This document shows, one piece after another, positions 60,717-64,000 of a DNA stretch of 64,000 nucleotides. Position 1 is the stretch's first letter; each line of letters opens with the position of its first letter. Both the position numbers and the translations under genes were made by a program. The notes below the pieces were generated by a model. It saw nothing but the letters and a program-made list of their open reading frames with translations, did no database searches and had not been told where the DNA came from. This DNA is from an uncultured Propionivibrio sp. (GTDB lineage Bacteria; Pseudomonadota; Gammaproteobacteria; Burkholderiales; Rhodocyclaceae): contig NZ_OY762656.1 of assembly GCF_963666255.1 (NCBI RefSeq), positions 558,001 to 622,000 on the forward strand, read 5' to 3'.

Positions 60717-61313
60717 ATGACGACAACATTCCGCCGCCTGACCGTCACCTGCCTGATGATTGCCCTCGCCCTGCCGGCGTTGGCCGAAAAGGCTGACCGC
60801 GAAAAACCGATCAACATCGAGGCCGACCGCGTCAGCCTCGACGACATCACCAAAGTCCAGATCTTCGAGGGCAACGTGGTGCTGATTCAGGGCACGCTGC
60901 AATTGCGTACCAACCGGCTGGTCGTCACGCAGGATGCCGACGGCTTCCAGAAAGGCGTCGCCACCGGCGGTACGCGCGGCCTCGCCTATTTCCGCCAGAA
61001 GCGCGAAGGCAAGGACGAGTACATCGAGGGCGAAGGCGAGCGCATCGAACACGATGCACGCGAGGAATATACCCAATTCTTCATTCGCGCTTGGGTAAAA
61101 AGCGGAGAAGACGAAGTCAAGGGCCAGTACATCTCCTACAACGCTCTGACGGAGAAATATCTGGTCACAACCGGTACCGGCGAGCAACGCAGCGCCGTTG
61201 GCGCGCAACAGGCGCGGGTTCGTGCCATCATCCAGCCGAAGAAGAAGGGCGAGGAAACGCCCGACAAGACGGCGCCGTTGACCCTGCGTCCGTCAGAAAC
61301 CGTCCAGCCCTGA
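60717..61313 (+). CDS. lptA: LPS transport periplasmic protein LptA
   Basis: 198 residues with a signal peptide of about 23 residues ending ALPALA. The mature protein begins with the conserved KPINIEADRVSLDD-like segment and shows the beta-jellyroll pattern VQIFEGNVVLIQGTLQLRTNRLVV. LptA forms the periplasmic bridge between LptC and LptD/E. The C-terminus carries an extra charged tail. The usual next gene, lptB, does not follow; instead a minus-strand gene converges after 24 bases. Confidence 0.94.
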   Translation: MTTTFRRLTVTCLMIALALPALAEKADREKPINIEADRVSLDDITKVQIFEGNVVLIQGTLQLRTNRLVVTQDADGFQKGVATGGTRGLAYFRQKREGKDEYIEGEGERIEHDAREEYTQFFIRAWVKSGEDEVKGQYISYNALTEKYLVTTGTGEQRSAVGAQQARVRAIIQPKKKGEETPDKTAPLTLRPSETVQP

Positions 61314-61337
61314 GCCAAGCCCAGAACCGGTAAGGCC

Positions 61338-62093
61338 TCAGCCGCGCCAGCGCCAGGTGATGCTACGCCGCTCGACTTCCTGACGGATTTCTTCAAGCGC
61401 CTGATCGACAAGCAGACCGTCGCCCTCAACCCCCAACTCCAGGTGACGACGCTGACCGTCCTCGCCGATCGACGGCAGACTGTAGAGCCGCAGTGACGGA
61501 TAATCGGCGACGATACGCTCCATCAGATCGAGCAACCCGCTCTCGATGGCCCGGTCGCCAGTCAGCAGGAAAGCCTTGTCGACAAGCGGCTTCTGGTTGA
61601 AGAGGTGCGAATAGAACGTGTCGAGCGCCCACTCGGCCATCGGATGCGCCATCTGCGGGAAGCCCGGCAGGAAGTGATGATCGCGGATGCGAAAACCCGG
61701 GATGCGGTTGAAGGGATTCGGGATCGTCTCGACGCCGCGCGGAAAAACACCGAGCAGCAGGCGATTGGCGGAGATCTGGTCGCCGAAGCGCGCGCGGATT
61801 TCCCGCTCGGCATCGGGATGCAGGACGAGGTCGACACCGAGCGCCTCGGCTGCCGCCTGGCGTGTATGGTCGTCGGGCGTGTTGCCAATGCCGCCGAAAC
61901 TGAAGACGACGTCGCCGGCCTCGAAACTGCGGCGCAAGGCCGCTGCCAGGCGCGGACGTTCATCCCCCATGTACTCGACCCAGGACAGGCGCAGTCCGCG
62001 CGCCGCCAGCAAGGCCGCCAGCTTGGCAAAATGCGCGTCCTGGCGTTTGCCCGACAGGATTTCATCGCCAATGATCAAGGCGCCAAAGTTCAT
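61338..62093 (-). CDS. CinA-like molybdopterin-binding-domain protein
   Basis: 251 residues from the ATG at 62093 (MNFGALIIGDEILSGKRQDAHF), since the rest of the longer open frame overlaps the EI24 gene. The MoCF-biosynthesis/MogA fold is shown by GALIIGDEILSG, and by SFGGIGNTPDDHT, which stands for the usual S-G-G-x-G-T/P-D loop. Known: stand-alone proteins of this type are related to the N-terminal domain of CinA; molecular role is mostly undefined. It overlaps the EI24 gene by four bases. Confidence 0.88.
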   Translation of the reverse strand: MNFGALIIGDEILSGKRQDAHFAKLAALLAARGLRLSWVEYMGDERPRLAAALRRSFEAGDVVFSFGGIGNTPDDHTRQAAAEALGVDLVLHPDAEREIRARFGDQISANRLLLGVFPRGVETIPNPFNRIPGFRIRDHHFLPGFPQMAHPMAEWALDTFYSHLFNQKPLVDKAFLLTGDRAIESGLLDLMERIVADYPSLRLYSLPSIGEDGQRRHLELGVEGDGLLVDQALEEIRQEVERRSITWRWRG

Positions 62094-62827
62094 GTGTTCT
62101 CCCGATTGAATTCGATCGCCGTCGGCGCGCTGCGCAAGCGACGCAAGGCTTCGAGACAGAAATGAATATACCCCAGCGCTGCCAGCGACGGCGCCAGCAA
62201 CCCGACCACCGGCACATGCGACAGCACCGCCATGACGATTCCGAGACCGAAAAGCGCGCCGGCGTGGCGACGCCGCAGTTCCCGCCATTCGGCCGGCGTC
62301 GCATGCAGCGTCAGTGCGTCGTAGGCGAAAGTTCGCCGGTTGAGCCAGGCCATCCAGAACAAGGGCAGGAACAGGCCGGCACCGGGAATCAGCCAGAGCG
62401 GCAGCGTCAGCGCCCCACCGAGCACGAAAAGCAGCGCCGCCCACAGGCTGTTGGCGGTCGAGGCAAGCATGCTGTCCTTGCCGCGCCGCTCGACATCGGC
62501 ATAATCGCCAACCGACAGGAGCTCGAGCAGGCGCGGCATGACGAGGATACCGGCCAGCACGACAGCGACCAGATAGGCGGCCGACAGCAGCAGCAGCCAG
62601 CCGCCGAGCGAAGCGAGCAGATGCGCGAACGCCAGGGCGCCCCAGGTGGCAATCCAGTGCACCGGCGGCGCATCAAGCAGGAAGGCGACGATCTGGTCGA
62701 GCAAGAAGAAGGACAGGCCGGCCATGACGATCAACGCCAGCACCGCCGGCAACAACAAGGCGCGCCAGACGCGAAGATGCCCTAGCGAACCGAGGCTGCG
62801 CGCCAGCGCCAGTAACAGGAGATTCAT
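62090..62827 (-). CDS. EI24/CysZ-type integral membrane protein
   Basis: 245 residues from the ATG at 62827 (MNLLLLALARSLGSLGH). Four to five hydrophobic helices are visible, such as LLLPAVLALIVMAGLSFFLL, WLLLLSAAYLVAVVLAGIL and LIPGAGLFLPLFWMAWL with the following NRRTFAYDALTLHAT segment. This layout and the A-x-x-W-L-N-R-R-x-F-A-Y-D motif fit the EI24 (Pfam) family, which includes the sulfate transporter CysZ in some lineages. Its substrate is unproven. Its ATG overlaps the hrpA stop and its stop overlaps the cinA-like start. Confidence 0.85.
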   Translation of the reverse strand: MNLLLLALARSLGSLGHLRVWRALLLPAVLALIVMAGLSFFLLDQIVAFLLDAPPVHWIATWGALAFAHLLASLGGWLLLLSAAYLVAVVLAGILVMPRLLELLSVGDYADVERRGKDSMLASTANSLWAALLFVLGGALTLPLWLIPGAGLFLPLFWMAWLNRRTFAYDALTLHATPAEWRELRRRHAGALFGLGIVMAVLSHVPVVGLLAPSLAALGYIHFCLEALRRLRSAPTAIEFNRENT

Positions 62828-64000
62828 AAAGCCTCCCACATTTTCTGCAAACGCTTCACCGATACCGGTGCCGGCGTGCGCAATTCCTGTGCAAAGAGCT
62901 GCACGCGCAACTCTTCGAGCAGCCAGCGGAACTGTTCGACCTGCGGATTCGCCACGCCCTGCTTGGCGAGCACGATGGCACGGCGCTCATAGTTGGTCCA
63001 TAGCGGCACGTACTCGGCGAGCAGCGACGCATCGCGCGAGGGATTGGCGCGCAGCTTGTCGAGCCGCATCGACACCGCCTTGAGATAGCGCGGCAGATGT
63101 TGCAAGCGTTCAAACGGCGTGTCGGCGACGAAGCGCTTGCCGATGAGTCGCCCGAGTTGTTTCTCGATATCCTGCAGCGCCGCCGCATGCGCCTTGAAGG
63201 CCGGCAGTTTCTTTTGCACGGACTGCCATTCGCTGAGGATCAGTCCGACCAGCCGGCAGATCTCCTGCGCGATCAGGCCAAGACGCGGCTTGGCTTCGCT
63301 GCAGCGCTGCCGGAAGGCCGCCGCGTCGGTCGGCCAAGGCTCGATCAGGCAGGCGCGACGCAGCACGACGTCAAGCAACTGGTTGCGCAGGTCTTCCTGC
63401 GAGCCGAGGGTCATGTACTGCATCGCCATCTGCGTCAGTCCCGGCAGGTTCTTCTCGAAATACTTGAGCTGGTCGCGGAACTGCAACCTGAACAAACGCA
63501 GCAGCCCGGCGGCATGCACCGCCTGCGCTTCCTCGAGCGAATCGAAGACGCACAGCGAGACCGAATCGCCGTCGTCGGAAAGTCCTGGATAACCGACCAC
63601 GCGCTGGCCGCCGACATCGACCTCCATGAGCTCGGGCAATTCACCGAAACTCCAGTCGGTCATGCCCGCGTATTCGGCCGGCGTCTCATGCAGTTCGGAA
63701 AACTCCTGCTTGGCCTGCCCGCCCCATTCTCCGCGCAGTTCGGCAAGATTACGGCTCATGCCGAGCTGACGGCCATGCTCATCGACGAGCCGGAAGTTGA
63801 ACGAAAAATGCGCTGGAATCGCATCGGGCCGGAAGGCGTCCGGCGTGATCTCCCAGCCCCGGGCGTTAAGGCCACGCGACTGCAGGATGTAGTGGATCAG
63901 CGCCGGAATCAGCGCCTTGTCGGAGGGCTGCACCGCCGCGACAAAGTCGGCGGCGAAATCGGGTACCGGCACCAGCTTCGACCGGATCTTCTGCGGCAGC
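62824..64000 (-). CDS. hrpA: ATP-dependent RNA helicase HrpA, C-terminal part (5' end beyond window)
   Basis: About 392 codons of the C-terminal end; the frame stays open past an internal GTG at 63972 to the window edge, so the DEAH helicase core is missing. What is seen is the C-terminal DUF3418 region: LPQKIRSKLVPVPDF, IHYILQSRGLNARGWEITPDAF, FNFRLVDEHGRQLGMSRNL, and a final RWLLEELRVQLFAQELRTPAPVSVKRL. HrpA unwinds structured RNA and rescues stalled ribosomes. It is the upstream gene of an overlapping minus-strand trio with EI24 and cinA-like genes. Confidence 0.93.
   Translation of the reverse strand, partial: LPQKIRSKLVPVPDFAADFVAAVQPSDKALIPALIHYILQSRGLNARGWEITPDAFRPDAIPAHFSFNFRLVDEHGRQLGMSRNLAELRGEWGGQAKQEFSELHETPAEYAGMTDWSFGELPELMEVDVGGQRVVGYPGLSDDGDSVSLCVFDSLEEAQAVHAAGLLRLFRLQFRDQLKYFEKNLPGLTQMAMQYMTLGSQEDLRNQLLDVVLRRACLIEPWPTDAAAFRQRCSEAKPRLGLIAQEICRLVGLILSEWQSVQKKLPAFKAHAAALQDIEKQLGRLIGKRFVADTPFERLQHLPRYLKAVSMRLDKLRANPSRDASLLAEYVPLWTNYERRAIVLAKQGVANPQVEQFRWLLEELRVQLFAQELRTPAPVSVKRLQKMWEAL

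Overview
The window is GC-rich chromosomal DNA from a betaproteobacterium, most likely of the order Rhodocyclales (Dechloromonas/Azonexus-like). This is inferred from gene content and order: leuS-lptE-holA, dapF-DUF484-xerC, kdsD-kdsC-lptC-lptA and metK next to an LpxL-type acyltransferase. It also fits codon use and the very large octapeptide-repeat protein at the left edge. No rRNA or tRNA genes, CRISPR arrays, prophages or complete insertion sequences were seen.

Layout. (1) 1-6899, minus strand: the 5' part of a giant gene of at least 2,299 codons that runs off the window. It is built from octapeptides near A-A-L-T-T-x-Q-I, organised into exact 57- and 82-residue higher-order repeats. The long open frames on the plus strand here are antisense artefacts. 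A 734-bp non-coding region rich in TTGCCG/CGGCAA motifs lies upstream. (2) 7.6-10.6 kb: a DedA-family membrane protein, then groES-groEL behind a sigma70 promoter with a perfect CIRCE operator and ended by an intrinsic terminator. (3) 10.6-21.3 kb: an accessory metabolic stretch with hypothetical proteins, a DUF5924/DUF2914 membrane protein, a nucleotide-sugar epimerase, an ATP-grasp protein, a ferric-reductase-like flavoprotein, a TctC-type binding protein, two dehydrogenases and an argD-like aminotransferase. The aminotransferase carries an apparent frameshift and an attenuator-like leader. (4) 21.3-36.7 kb: housekeeping genes leuS, lptE, holA, proA, ogt, xerD, terC-like, usp, hslU, hslV, xerC, DUF484, dapF and an LpxL-type acyltransferase. 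hslU and hslV are separated by two genes on the other strand, one encoding an HDOD protein. (5) 36.7-54 kb: an LPS core/surface-glycan cluster with msbA, nine glycosyltransferases (three GT9/heptosyltransferase type), an AsnB-type amidotransferase, two hexapeptide acyltransferases, an O-antigen-ligase-like membrane protein and ugd. A 270-bp MITE-like inverted-repeat element sits at its left border. (6) 54-64 kb: a second LpxL-type acyltransferase, metK behind a leader containing an intrinsic terminator, an HD-GYP protein, a prepilin-like protein, kdsD-kdsC-lptC-lptA, and convergent cinA-like, EI24 and partial hrpA genes.

How the genes work together. Much of the window serves the outer membrane. 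KdsD/KdsC make Kdo, the LpxL-type enzymes acylate lipid A, MsbA flips the lipid A core, and LptC/LptA/LptE move LPS to the surface. The glycosyltransferase cluster builds the core, and Ugd plus the epimerase at 12371 could supply UDP-uronic acids. The points most worth a second look are the giant repeat protein, the two terminator-containing leaders (in front of the aminotransferase and of metK), the split hslVU locus, and the MITE-like element whose tips supply both neighbouring stop codons.
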